In this document: positions 1 through 7,921 of the stretch, piece after piece | How positions within the stretch are numbered: the stretch's first letter is position 1 | Layout of the letters: every line of letters starts with the position of its first letter | NCBI GenBank assembly: GCA_037439705.1 | Contig: JBBIVP010000048.1 | Coordinates: 492 to 12,293 of the forward strand | Length of the DNA stretch: 11,802 nt | Direction: 5' to 3' | DNA from: JBBIVP01 sp037439705 [NCBI: bacterium] | Lineage (GTDB): Bacteria; JBBIVP01 | Position numbers and translations under genes: made by a program | The notes under the pieces: generated by a model | Seen by the model: only the letters and a program-made list of their open reading frames with translations | Database searches by the model: none | Told to the model about the DNA's origin: nothing

Positions 1-897
1 GAAAACTGTGCTACCTGTCACGATGTGGACGAAAGTGGTGAACCTGTAATAGGAGAAGCCGGCAAGGAAAAAGATATTAACACCTGCTTTGGATGTCACG
101 GGAGGCATAAAACTCTGACGAAAATCATGAGCAATATGGGAATAGCGGATGTTCATGCTCAAAAAGGCATAAAGTGTGGTGATTGTCATACCGGAAGGGA
201 AATTCATGGAGCCGGGAAAGAATGGAACACTCTCCTTGAAGCCGGATTCTTTGATACCAAATGTGAAAATTGTCATACTCTCAAATCAATTCCACAAAAT
301 ACCGAACATTCCATGCACGCCGGGAAAACGCTTGACTGTCAGGCATGCCATGTCAGAACTGTCATTACCTGCTACAACTGCCATTTCAATGCTGAGGTTG
401 ATCATGATAAAAAGGTTCCATATGGACCGATGGCAAACTTCGTCCTTCTTGTCAAAAATAAAGAGGGCAAAATCACAACCGGAACGATCATGAGCTTGGA
501 TTATGTGACTGACCCACAGAATCCACAAAATTCTACCAAGACATTCCTTGCTGTCGCACCCTATTATGCCCACTCGGTAACAAGTGCAGGAAGGACCTGC
601 AGTGATTGCCATAATAATGATGCAGTGAAAGAGTACAATGAGAAAGGGAAGATCACTCTTACTTACTGGGATTCTGAAAGCGGAAAGGTCAAGAACAAAA
701 CCGGAGTGATTCCTTATGCGAAAAAGGGCGCTTTGGAAGTGTTGTTTGTAAGACCGGTTGAGCCTTCTGCAGAGCCTCAATGTTCAGAACAAGGATGCAT
801 GTATCCTGAATGGGTGACAGTGGGCACAAAGATAGATTTTGAGCATTCCATTGGCGAGCCACTTGGTGACGAGATCATGCAGAAGCTTTCAAAATGA
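1..897 (+). CDS. Multihaem c-type cytochrome, 3' portion (5' end outside window)
   Basis: The reading frame is open from base 1 and ends with TGA, so this is the last 298 residues of a longer protein; its start and any signal peptide lie upstream. Seven CxxCH haem c attachment motifs are visible, starting at nucleotides 7, 85, 175, 262, 337, 370 and 598 (CATCH, CFGCH, CGDCH, CENCH, CQACH, CYNCH, CSDCH). His residues between them (for example the EHSMHAGK stretch before CQACH) could be distal haem ligands. A CSEQGC pair near the C-terminus is not a haem site. Such proteins are normally exported and carry electrons or reduce small substrates in the periplasm. A GTG at 25 could be mistaken for a start, but it follows a haem motif in the same frame. 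The exact family and substrate are not recognised. The gap to the next gene is 59 bases. Confidence 0.9.
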   Translation, partial: ENCATCHDVDESGEPVIGEAGKEKDINTCFGCHGRHKTLTKIMSNMGIADVHAQKGIKCGDCHTGREIHGAGKEWNTLLEAGFFDTKCENCHTLKSIPQNTEHSMHAGKTLDCQACHVRTVITCYNCHFNAEVDHDKKVPYGPMANFVLLVKNKEGKITTGTIMSLDYVTDPQNPQNSTKTFLAVAPYYAHSVTSAGRTCSDCHNNDAVKEYNEKGKITLTYWDSESGKVKNKTGVIPYAKKGALEVLFVRPVEPSAEPQCSEQGCMYPEWVTVGTKIDFEHSIGEPLGDEIMQKLSK

Positions 898-922
898 ATT
901 TTTGATTGAGGAGGGAAGGATT

Positions 923-956
923 TATTTTTTATTAAAAATGTAGTAAAAAATAAAAA
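923..956. promoter_or_regulatory. Perfect 11-bp inverted repeat, possible ArsR operator
   Basis: The arms TTTATTTTTTA (923-933) and TAAAAAATAAA (946-956) are exact reverse complements separated by 12 bases, and the right arm ends directly before the arsR start codon. ArsR-type repressors commonly bind such dyads over their own promoter, so autoregulation is a reasonable inference. The arms are pure A/T in an AT-rich gap, so a chance match or a weak hairpin is possible. No clear -35/-10 pair was found in this gap. Confidence 0.4.
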
Positions 957-1283
957 ATGAATGAGGAATTAATATATCAAAAACAGGCAGAGTTCTGCAA
1001 AGCAATTTCTCATCCTAAAAGGCTCTTGATTATTGAGTTTCTTGAAAAAGGTGAAAAGCCCGTGGGAGAAATTGCAAAATTTATAAAAACTTCATGTTCA
1101 TCCGCTTCACAGCACATAAAAATTCTTGAAGGTAAAGGACTTGTAGGTAAGAGGAAAAAGGGAAATAAGGTTTTTTATTATCTCAAATATCCACAGATGT
1201 TGGAAGCCTTTAAAATAGTGAGGGAGGTTCTTAAAAAGGTTTTACAGGAAGAAATCAGATATATCAATAAGTTGAAAAAATAG
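957..1283 (+). CDS. ArsR-family winged-helix transcriptional regulator
   Basis: A 108-residue protein of typical ArsR/SmtB length. It has the family pattern: an N-terminal helix with SHPKRLLIIEFL (residues 18-29), the GEIAKF helix (38-43), a recognition helix with SSASQHIKILEGKGLV (48-63), and a wing with KKGNKVFYYL (67-76). These dimeric repressors release DNA on binding metal or on Cys oxidation. The classical ELCVCDL arsenic motif is absent. Two Cys are present, Cys14 near the N-terminus and Cys47 just before the recognition helix, so a thiol-based redox or metal signal is possible but unproven. The ATG at 957 is the only early start; an ATG at 940 is followed at once by TAG. The gene ends with TAG. 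It lies 73 bases upstream of the flavoenzyme gene and may regulate it, itself, or both. Confidence 0.85.
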   Translation: MNEELIYQKQAEFCKAISHPKRLLIIEFLEKGEKPVGEIAKFIKTSCSSASQHIKILEGKGLVGKRKKGNKVFYYLKYPQMLEAFKIVREVLKKVLQEEIRYINKLKK

Positions 1284-1308
1284 TTCTTTCATTCCTTACA
1301 TTTCCCAG

Positions 1309-1337
1309 TTGAAATTGAATTTTTTGAGAGATATAAA
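1309..1337 (+). promoter_or_regulatory. Predicted sigma70-type promoter for the downstream operon
   Basis: TTGAAA (1309-1314) and TATAAA (1332-1337) are separated by 17 bases, near the ideal -35/-10 arrangement. Transcription would begin around 1344, just before the AAGGAG ribosome binding site at 1345-1350 and the ATG at 1357, giving a very short leader. The TTG at 1309 opens the same frame as the flavoenzyme, but it is better read as part of this -35 box than as a start codon. Prediction from the motif only. Confidence 0.45.
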
Positions 1338-1356
1338 AAAGAAAAAGGAGAAAGAA

Positions 1357-3291
1357 ATGGCATACACAATAAAACTTCTTGAGGAAATAGAAATAAAAGG
1401 CGTAAGGTTCAGAAACAGAATCTCAATGCCAGCCATGCATGTGCATTTTTCAAAAGATGGATTTGTGAATGAGAAGTATGTTGAATACTACAGAAAAAGG
1501 GCCGAGGGTGAGGTGGGACTGATTTTTGTCGGGGTGTGCAATGTGGACCCATTTTTTGATGGAATGGGCGGAATGCTTCAGCTCTGCGATGATAAGTACA
1601 TTGACGGAATGAAAAGGCTTACAGATACGGTTCACGAATACGGTTCAAGGATAATTCTTCAGATTACAGCAAGATACCTTGGATTTAAGGGGGATGCTTC
1701 TCTGTTTCCATGCGAACATATTGATGATATGATAAAATCCATAGAGGCAGGAGCAAGAAGGGCATATAAGGCAGGCTTTGATGGAGTTGAACTCATAGGT
1801 TCCGGAGGCAGTTCTTTGAGTGCTTTTATGTCAAAGACAAATCCGAGAACCGATGAGTACGGAGGGAGTTTTGAGAACAGGATGAAATTTGCAGAAAGAA
1901 GCGTTAAGGCAGCGAGGGAGGGAATTTTAGATAAACTCCTTTCCTTCAGGATGCACGGTCATGAATTTCTTGAGGGAGGTTATGAATTAAAAGAGGCAAG
2001 AGATATAGCAGTTTTACTGGAAAAATGGGGGGTTGATATAATAAACATCACAGGAGGCGGTCATACAACAAAGGTTCCTCAGATTACCCATTTTGTTCCC
2101 CCAGCGGGTTACGCATTTCTTGCAAAAAACATAAAGGATGTAGTTAACCTGCCAGTTATAGCGAGCAACCGTTTTCAGGACCCCCTGCTTGCGGACATAT
2201 ATCTCGTGAAAGGGTGGGCTGATATGATTAACTTTGCAAGGGCTCTTCATGCTGACCCATATCTTCCAAAGAAACTGAGAGAAGGAAGGTATGAAGAAAT
2301 CATTCCCTGTATAGCCTGTTCACAGGGTTGTTTTGACAGGATAGTGGAGATGAATCCGGTTATATGCCTTGTCAATCCGTTCAGCGGAAGGGAGGACGAA
2401 ATAAAAATTGAAAGGGCAAAAATTCCGAAGAAGGTGGTTGTAATAGGAGGAGGTCCTTCAGGACTTGAATGCGCAAGGATAGCCTCTTCAAAAGGACATC
2501 GTGTAGTTCTTTATGAGAGTGAGAACTTCCTTGGCGGAAACTTTTTGCTTGCATCAAGAATTCCTGAAAAGGAAGAGTTTTTGAAATTCATTCAATGGGA
2601 AAAGAGAGAGTTAGAGAAAAATGGTGTGGAAATAAAGTTAAATACACCTGCGACAGTTGAAAAAATAAAAACCGAGAATCCGGATGTAGTCGTATGTGCT
2701 ACAGGAAGTGAACCATCCCTTCCTAAAATAAAAGGTATTGATAATAAAAATGTGGCTCTGGCGATCGACCTTTTGAAAGGAAAGGTATCTGTTGGAGAGA
2801 ATGTGGTGATAATTGGTGGAGGGGCGACTGGATGCGAGGTTGCGCATTACATAGCAAAGATAGACAGTCTTCCTCCAGATGTTATGTATTTTCTTGAAAA
2901 ACACGGATACTTAAAAAGGGATGAAGTTCTTCCTTTCTGGAAAAAGAGAGAAATCACAATTCTTGAAATGCTACCAAAAATAGGAGAGGGGATTGGACGT
3001 TCAACCAGATGGAACATACTTATGGAATTAAGAAGGCTCGGCGTAAAGGTAATCACTGAAGCAAAGGTTGAAGAAATAAAAGAAAATGAGGTTATCTATG
3101 AGGTAAACGGAGAGGAAAGAAGGATAAAAACTGATACAGTGGTTATAGCTACGGGTGTTAAACCCAACTTAGAACTTTACGAAACCCTGAAGGATAATTT
3201 TAAAGAGGTTTATTTAATAGGAGATGCCAAAAAGCTTGGGGATGCGCTTCAGGCAGTTCATGATGGAGCAGAAATAGCTCTTAAAATATGA
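1357..3291 (+). CDS. OYE-family Fe-S flavoprotein oxidoreductase (2,4-dienoyl-CoA reductase type)
   Basis: 644 residues with the three-part layout of bacterial 2,4-dienoyl-CoA reductase, BaiCD/BaiH and trimethylamine dehydrogenase: an FMN TIM barrel (about 1-310), a [4Fe-4S] site (Cys318, 321, 325, 337), then FAD and NAD(P)H domains with glycine motifs VVIGGGPSGLE (361-371) and VVIIGGGATGCE (483-494). Such enzymes pass electrons from NAD(P)H through FAD and Fe-S to FMN and reduce activated C=C bonds in the cytoplasm. Against E. coli FadH, the proton-donor Tyr of GSEGYLINEF falls at Ser152 (GSGGSSLSAF), and the HTGR-type motif is replaced by LQITARY (101-107), while the active-site His is kept (His236). 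The substrate may therefore differ. The ATG at 1357 is chosen for its AAGGAG site six bases upstream. The stop overlaps kdsB (ATGA). Confidence 0.85.
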   Translation: MAYTIKLLEEIEIKGVRFRNRISMPAMHVHFSKDGFVNEKYVEYYRKRAEGEVGLIFVGVCNVDPFFDGMGGMLQLCDDKYIDGMKRLTDTVHEYGSRIILQITARYLGFKGDASLFPCEHIDDMIKSIEAGARRAYKAGFDGVELIGSGGSSLSAFMSKTNPRTDEYGGSFENRMKFAERSVKAAREGILDKLLSFRMHGHEFLEGGYELKEARDIAVLLEKWGVDIINITGGGHTTKVPQITHFVPPAGYAFLAKNIKDVVNLPVIASNRFQDPLLADIYLVKGWADMINFARALHADPYLPKKLREGRYEEIIPCIACSQGCFDRIVEMNPVICLVNPFSGREDEIKIERAKIPKKVVVIGGGPSGLECARIASSKGHRVVLYESENFLGGNFLLASRIPEKEEFLKFIQWEKRELEKNGVEIKLNTPATVEKIKTENPDVVVCATGSEPSLPKIKGIDNKNVALAIDLLKGKVSVGENVVIIGGGATGCEVAHYIAKIDSLPPDVMYFLEKHGYLKRDEVLPFWKKREITILEMLPKIGEGIGRSTRWNILMELRRLGVKVITEAKVEEIKENEVIYEVNGEERRIKTDTVVIATGVKPNLELYETLKDNFKEVYLIGDAKKLGDALQAVHDGAEIALKI

Positions 3292-4022
3292 GTGATAGGA
3301 ATAAAAAGGCGATAGTTTTTATTCCAGCAAGATATGAGTCAAAAAGGTTTGAAGGTAAACTTCTCGCAAACCTGTGCGGGAAGTCTGTGATAGAATGGGT
3401 TTATAAGGGTGCTATGGAGTCAAAAATCACTGATGAAATTTATGTGGTTACCGATTCAGAAAAAATAAAGGAGGTTGTTGAAAAATTTGGTGGTTCTGTG
3501 CTTTTCAGAAAAAAGCATTATGAGTGTGGAACCGATAGAATAGCAGATGTTGTAAAGGAAATGGATGTGGACATAGTGATAAACCTTCAGGGGGATGAGC
3601 CACTCGTTAAAGGGGAGGTTCTGGATGAACTCATAAGGACAATGAAAAACGAAGGTCCCCAAATGGCAACACTGGCAAAAAAGATAGAAAGTGAGGATGA
3701 ACTTCAGAATCCCAATGTGGTAAAGGTTGTGTGCACCAAAGATGGCTATGCCCTTTATTTTTCAAGGTCCATCATTCCATTCAATGCAACAGATTCCACA
3801 GCCCTCAAGCATATAGGAATCTATGCTTTTACTAAAGAATCCATCCTTGACTTCTCTTCCCTTCCAAAGGGAAAACTTGAAATGATTGAAAAACTTGAAC
3901 AATTGAGGGCACTTGAGGCAGGATGGAGGGTTAAGGTTCTTCTGACAGAAAATACCTTCATAGGAATTGATACTCCTGAGGATTTGAGAAGGGCTGAAGA
4001 GTATATAATGAAAAACTCATGA
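3288..4022 (+). CDS. kdsB: 3-deoxy-manno-octulosonate cytidylyltransferase (CMP-Kdo synthetase)
   Basis: 244 residues, the usual length for KdsB (about 248 in E. coli). It transfers CMP from CTP to Kdo, giving the CMP-Kdo used to build the inner core on lipid A. Visible hallmarks are the nucleotide-binding start [13 protein letters not shown] (12-24), [10 protein letters not shown] (79-88), [10 protein letters not shown] (98-107) with the metal-binding Asp, YFSRSIIPF (157-165), KHIGIYAF (174-181), [10 protein letters not shown] (203-212) and the end motif [12 protein letters not shown] (226-237). Family enzymes usually have RxPGK where this one has RFEGK, probably a tolerated variant. The start overlaps the previous stop by ATGA and its own stop overlaps the pyrG start the same way, so translation is likely coupled with the gene that supplies its CTP. 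Confidence 0.93.
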   Translation: MSDRNKKAIVFIPARYESKRFEGKLLANLCGKSVIEWVYKGAMESKITDEIYVVTDSEKIKEVVEKFGGSVLFRKKHYECGTDRIADVVKEMDVDIVINLQGDEPLVKGEVLDELIRTMKNEGPQMATLAKKIESEDELQNPNVVKVVCTKDGYALYFSRSIIPFNATDSTALKHIGIYAFTKESILDFSSLPKGKLEMIEKLEQLRALEAGWRVKVLLTENTFIGIDTPEDLRRAEEYIMKNS

Positions 4023-5644
4023 AGACAAAGTTCATATTTGTGACAGGTGGTGTGGTTTCTTCCATAGGAAAGGGAATAGTTTCTGCCTCCATAGGAGCGC
4101 TTCTGGAAGCAAGGGGATTGAAGGTCTCAATTATGAAGCAGGACCCGTATATAAATGTGGACGCAGGAACGATGAATCCATTTCAACACGGTGAAGTATT
4201 TGTAACAGAAGACGGAGCTGAGACCGACCTTGACCTCGGACATTACGAAAGGTTTACGAGTATGACAGCAACGAGATGGCACAATCTCACCGCAGGAAGG
4301 GTCTATTACAATGTGATAGAAAAGGAAAGGAAGGGAGAATACAAAGGGAAGACTGTTCAGGTGATTCCACATATTACAGATGAGATAAAAAATCAGGTTA
4401 TTTCCCTTGCCAGAAATGAAAAGGCAGATATTTTGATAACAGAAGTAGGTGGAAATGTTGGAGATATTGAAGGAATTGCTTTTCTTTAGGCAATAAGACA
4501 GTTGAAAAAGGACCTTAAGCCAGAAAATGTGGTTTACATTCACATAACCATTGTTCCTTATCTTGAGAAGGTTGAAGAATATAAAACGAAGCCAACCCAG
4601 CACAGCGTAATGAAACTGAGGGAGATAGGAATTCATCCGGATATAATTGTTTGCAGGTCAAAAGAAGTTTTAAAAAAGGAAATAAAAGAAAAAATTGCAC
4701 TTTTCTGCGATGTTCCTCCGGATTGTGTAATATCAGGAGTGGATGCTGAGAACGTTTATGAGGTTCCCCTTATCCTTCACGGGGAAGGACTTGATGAAAG
4801 AATAAAAGAGAAACTCAATATATGGACAAAAGAACCTGACCTTTCAAAATGGGAAGAACTTGTGTATCAGATAAAAACTGCCAATACATGTGTTACGATT
4901 GGACTGGTGGGGAAGTATGTGGATGTTGTGGATTCTTATAAAAGTCTTCATGAGGCATTGATCCACGGAGGGATAGCAAATAAATGTAAGGTTAAAATAA
5001 AATATATAGATTCTGAAGAGATTGAAAGGAATGGTCCAGACCCTATAAGCGAAGTAGATGGAATTATAATACCGGGAGGATTCGGTGAAAGGGGAATAGA
5101 AGGGAAAATTTTGACTGCAAAATATGTGCGGGAAAACGGAGTTCCATTTCTCGGAATATGTCTTGGAATGCAGGTCGCAGTAATTGAGTTTGCAAGAAAT
5201 GTTTGTCATCTGAAAAATGCCAATTCAACGGAATTCAATCCAAATACTCCTTATCCCGTTATAACCCTTCTTCCAGAACAGAGGGGAGTTGACAGAATAG
5301 GTGGGACCATGAGATTGGGAGCCTATCCCTGCATAATAAAAAACGAAAACACAAAGGCTTTCAAGGCATACAGAAAAAAGGAAATAATGGAGAGACACAG
5401 GCACAGGTATGAGGTGAATCCAGATTTTAAAAGAGTTCTTGAGAAAAAGGGAATGATTTTGAGCGGGCTTTCTCCTGATAAAAGGCTTACTGAAATCATA
5501 GAATTAAAGAGCCATTCGTGGTTTGTGGGATGCCAGTTTCATCCAGAATTCAAATCACGCCCTTTCTTCCCTCACCCTCTTTTCAGGGATTTCATAAAAA
5601 GTGCTATTGAGCACAGAAGAAAAAATGAGAAAAAGAAGAAATAG
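4019..5644 (+). CDS. pyrG: CTP synthase, interrupted by an in-frame TAG at codon 157
   Basis: 542 codons including the stop, the normal size (545 residues in E. coli). The enzyme aminates UTP to CTP with ATP and glutamine. The synthetase half shows the P-loop region [11 protein letters not shown] (10-20), [14 protein letters not shown] (39-52), [20 protein letters not shown] (57-76) and [12 protein letters not shown] (141-152), with Asp72 and Glu142 as expected metal ligands. The glutaminase half has GICLGMQ with nucleophile Cys381, [16 protein letters not shown] and CQFHPEF. Codon 157 is TAG, in the place of the conserved Glu of FLEAIRQ, and the frame continues unchanged, so a GAG-to-TAG change would explain it. 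Read strictly, this gives a 156-residue fragment (4019-4489) and a possible TTG-started fragment (4502-5644). Neither holds a full synthetase domain. The family's GGTVGDIE is GGNVGDIE here. The gene ends in TAG, and kdsA starts within its last 20 bases. Confidence 0.9.
4487..4489 (+). other. In-frame amber codon inside pyrG
   Basis: The codons run GCT TTT CTT TAG GCA ATA AGA CAG, translating as AFL-stop-AIRQ, where CTP synthases read PFLEAIRQ. One base change from GAG restores the family residue, and no frameshift is involved. No strong ribosome binding site precedes the TTG at 4502 that could restart translation. Confidence 0.92.
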
Positions 5645-6476
5645 GTTTTCCATCGGAAATATAAATGTAGGCAGTGAATTTTTTTTTATTGCGGGTCCAT
5701 GCGTTATTGAGGGGGAAAAAGAAACGATAGATTTGGCGGAAAAACTTAAAAAAATTTTTGAATCCTTTAACATCAAATTCATTTTTAAAGCATCCTTTGA
5801 CAAGGCAAACAGGACATCCATTTCTTCTTTCAGAGGTCCGGGTTTGAAAAGAGGACTTGAAATTTTAAAAATGGTAAAAGATGAATGCAAACTTCTTATT
5901 ACCACTGACATCCACACCCCCGAACAGGCTGAACCGGTGGCTGAAGTTGCCGATCTCATACAGATTCCTGCATTTTTATCAAGGCAGACAGATCTTATGA
6001 TTTCTGCTGGAATGACAGGAAGGGCTGTAAACATAAAAAAGGGGCAGTTTATGTCTCCAGGAGAGATAATAAAGGCTGTTGAAAAGGTTTACTCCACAGG
6101 AAATACCAGAGTAATGGTAACCGAAAGGGGCACATTTTTTGGATACAATGACCTTGTAGTGGATTTCAGAAATATAATAAGAATTTCTAAGGAAGAGATA
6201 CCTGTGGTTCTTGATACAACCCACATTCTTCAAAAGCCCGGGATAGGCGAGATATCCGGTGGTGAAAGGGAATTCTTTCATCCACTCTCGCTCGCAGGAA
6301 TTGTGTGCGGAGTGAACGGCTTGTTTGCTGAGGTTCATCCAGAGCCTGAAATGGCTCTGAGCGACCCAAGGACTTCCGTTGATTTAAAAACCTTGAAAAG
6401 GCTTTTAAAGGATGTAAAATCATTGCTTAATGCATTCAGGGGGAAAAATGAGAAGTTATATAAAAGCAACAGGTAG
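5625..6476 (+). CDS. kdsA: 3-deoxy-8-phosphooctulonate synthase (Kdo-8-phosphate synthase), metal-dependent type
   Basis: 283 residues from the ATG at 5625. A GTG at 5601 would add eight residues, but the ATG leaves a shorter overlap with pyrG (20 bases) and fits the family length better. It condenses phosphoenolpyruvate with arabinose-5-phosphate to make Kdo-8-phosphate. Motifs visible are IAGPCVIEGE (22-31), FKASFDKANRTS (54-65), FRGPGLKRGLEIL (69-81), TTDIHTPEQA (93-102), IQIPAFLSRQTDLM (112-125), VTERGTFFGYNDLVVDFR (165-182) and FAEVHPEPEMALSD (234-247). Cys26, His200, Glu236 and Asp247 match the four metal ligands known from the Aquifex enzyme; metal-free forms such as E. coli KdsA have Asn in place of the Cys. 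A metal-dependent class is therefore inferred. The gene ends in TAG and overlaps fabH by 29 bases. Confidence 0.92.
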   Translation: MRKRRNRFSIGNINVGSEFFFIAGPCVIEGEKETIDLAEKLKKIFESFNIKFIFKASFDKANRTSISSFRGPGLKRGLEILKMVKDECKLLITTDIHTPEQAEPVAEVADLIQIPAFLSRQTDLMISAGMTGRAVNIKKGQFMSPGEIIKAVEKVYSTGNTRVMVTERGTFFGYNDLVVDFRNIIRISKEEIPVVLDTTHILQKPGIGEISGGEREFFHPLSLAGIVCGVNGLFAEVHPEPEMALSDPRTSVDLKTLKRLLKDVKSLLNAFRGKNEKLYKSNR

Positions 6477-7437
6477 ATATCTTCCACCGAGGGTAATAAA
6501 GAATTCAGACCTTGAAAAATTGATGGACACGAGTGATGAGTGGATAAGGACAAGAACGGGAATAGAGGAAAGGAGATTTGTTGACGAAGGAATGGGAAAC
6601 TATGAAATGGCTTATTATGCATCTGTGGAGGCTTTAAAGAAAGCGAATATGAAACCTGATGAAATTGACCTCATTATTTTTGCCACATTAAGCCCAGATT
6701 ACACCTTTCCAGGTTCAGGAGTTCTCCTTCAGGATAAATTGGGTCTTGAAACCACTCCAGCGCTTGATATAAGAAATCAGTGCAGTGGATTTATATATGG
6801 ATTGTCCATTGCAGACCAGTACATAAGGACAGGAACCTACAAAAATATCCTTCTTGTTGGCTCAGAAATCCATTCAACCGGACTTGACCTTTCAACAAGG
6901 GGCAGGGATGTGGCTGTTCTTTTTGGTGATGGTGCCGGTACTGCAATAATAAGTGCTACGGATGATGATAGAGGGATTCTATCCACCCATCTTCATGCTC
7001 AGGGGAAATATGCAAAAGAACTCTGGATCGAAGCGCCAGGCAGTATATACCATCCAAGAATAACCCACCAAATGATTGATGAAGGGAGGCACTATCCGAA
7101 GATGAACGGAAAAACAGTCTTTAAACACGCCATTCAGAGAATGGTTGAAGCAATTTATGAAGCACTAAATGCCAACAATCTTACCATTTCAGACCTTGAC
7201 CTATTAATAACCCATCAGGCAAATCTGAGAATATCAAAGGCTGTTCAGGAATACCTGAATTTACCTGATGAAAAGGTTTATAACAACATAATGAAATACG
7301 GAAACACAACAGCTGCCTCCATTCCAATTGCCCTTGATGAGGCAATAGAAAAGGGAATTCTAAAGGAGGGGATGCTCCTCTGTCTTACTGCCTTTGGCTC
7401 AGGTTTTACATGGGGTTCTGCTCTTATAAGGTGGTAA
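6448..7437 (+). CDS. fabH: Beta-ketoacyl-ACP synthase III (FabH-type)
   Basis: 329 residues, near the family's usual 317-330. FabH condenses acetyl-CoA or another short acyl-CoA with malonyl-ACP to begin fatty acid synthesis. The Cys-His-Asn triad is visible: Cys112 in DIRNQCSGF (107-115), His256 in LLITHQANLRI (252-262) and Asn286 in KYGNTTAASIP (283-293). The N-terminal signature DTSDEWIRTRTGI (27-39) and the GDGAGTAII segment (160-168) are also typical. The region between the Gly-rich motif and the His (LHAQGKYAKELWIEAPGS and on) is longer and more polar than in E. coli FabH, so the primer acyl group may differ. The ATG at 6448 is preferred over the ATG at 6430 because AGGGGG lies just upstream and homology begins there. 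One base separates it from rimI. Confidence 0.9.
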   Translation: MRSYIKATGRYLPPRVIKNSDLEKLMDTSDEWIRTRTGIEERRFVDEGMGNYEMAYYASVEALKKANMKPDEIDLIIFATLSPDYTFPGSGVLLQDKLGLETTPALDIRNQCSGFIYGLSIADQYIRTGTYKNILLVGSEIHSTGLDLSTRGRDVAVLFGDGAGTAIISATDDDRGILSTHLHAQGKYAKELWIEAPGSIYHPRITHQMIDEGRHYPKMNGKTVFKHAIQRMVEAIYEALNANNLTISDLDLLITHQANLRISKAVQEYLNLPDEKVYNNIMKYGNTTAASIPIALDEAIEKGILKEGMLLCLTAFGSGFTWGSALIRW

Positions 7438-7438
7438 A

Positions 7439-7921
7439 ATGAAAGAGATAAAAGGGATTCCAGTAAAATTTATTTTGAGGAGGATGAGAAAAGAAGATAT
7501 TCCAATGGTTATTGAAATTGAAAAGATGTCTTTTACTAGTCCCTGGCCTGAATTTCATTTTTATGATGAGTTGCAAAATCCCCATTCATTCCCCTATGTG
7601 GTGGAAGGAAGGTTTATGGATGGAAGAACCAAAATAGTAGGTTATATATTTCTATGGGTTTTTGGAGAAGAAATAGAAATTGCCAACATAGCAGTTCATC
7701 CCGATTTCAGAAGAATGAAAATAGCAACCTCAATGCTTATGACAGTGGAAAACATTTACAGGGAAAAGGCAAAGAGAATTTTTCTTGAAGTAAGGGTTTC
7801 AAACAAGCCAGCCAGAAACCTTTACAAAAAGATGGGTTTTCAGGAAGCGGGGGTCAGAAAGGGGTATTATACAGACAATTTTGAAGACGCTATAATTATG
7901 ATGAAAGAAATTGAAAGTTAA
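7439..7921 (+). CDS. rimI: GNAT N-acetyltransferase, RimI-like (ribosomal protein S18 alanine N-acetyltransferase)
   Basis: 160 residues. RimI acetylates the N-terminal Ala of ribosomal protein S18; relatives acetylate other N-termini, so the target is not certain. RimI features are RRMRKEDIPMVIEIEKMSF (14-32), SPWPEFHFYDEL (34-45), VGYIFLWVFGEEIEIANIAV (67-86), VHPDFRRMKIATSML (86-100) and FLEVRVSNKPARNLYKKMGF (115-134), with Glu117 and Tyr129 where the catalytic pair is expected. The acetyl-CoA loop is normally R/QxxGxG/A; here it reads RRMKIA (91-96), with Lys replacing the usual Gly. The ATG starts one base after the fabH stop, and the ribosome binding region lies in the fabH end (AAGGTGG). 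Its 3' end overlaps pyrK by 11 bases. Confidence 0.8.
   Translation: MKEIKGIPVKFILRRMRKEDIPMVIEIEKMSFTSPWPEFHFYDELQNPHSFPYVVEGRFMDGRTKIVGYIFLWVFGEEIEIANIAVHPDFRRMKIATSMLMTVENIYREKAKRIFLEVRVSNKPARNLYKKMGFQEAGVRKGYYTDNFEDAIIMMKEIES

Noticed and set aside
286-780. Long - strand ORF of 164 codons
   Set aside because: It is the complement of the cytochrome coding region and has no recognisable motif; similar - strand frames opposite kdsB, pyrG, kdsA and fabH were rejected for the same reason.
25-897. Cytochrome gene starting at the GTG at 25
   Set aside because: The same frame is open to base 1 and includes a CATCH haem motif before the GTG, so the gene is cut by the window edge.
910-921. GAGGAGGGAAGG as ribosome binding site for arsR
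   Set aside because: It lies about 36 bases before the ATG at 957, too far to act directly, and the nearer ATG at 940 is followed by TAG.
4019-5644. Genome-wide recoding of TAG as an amino acid
   Set aside because: arsR, kdsA and pyrG itself end in TAG at the expected family lengths, and reading through adds short, unrelated tails, so TAG still acts as a stop here.
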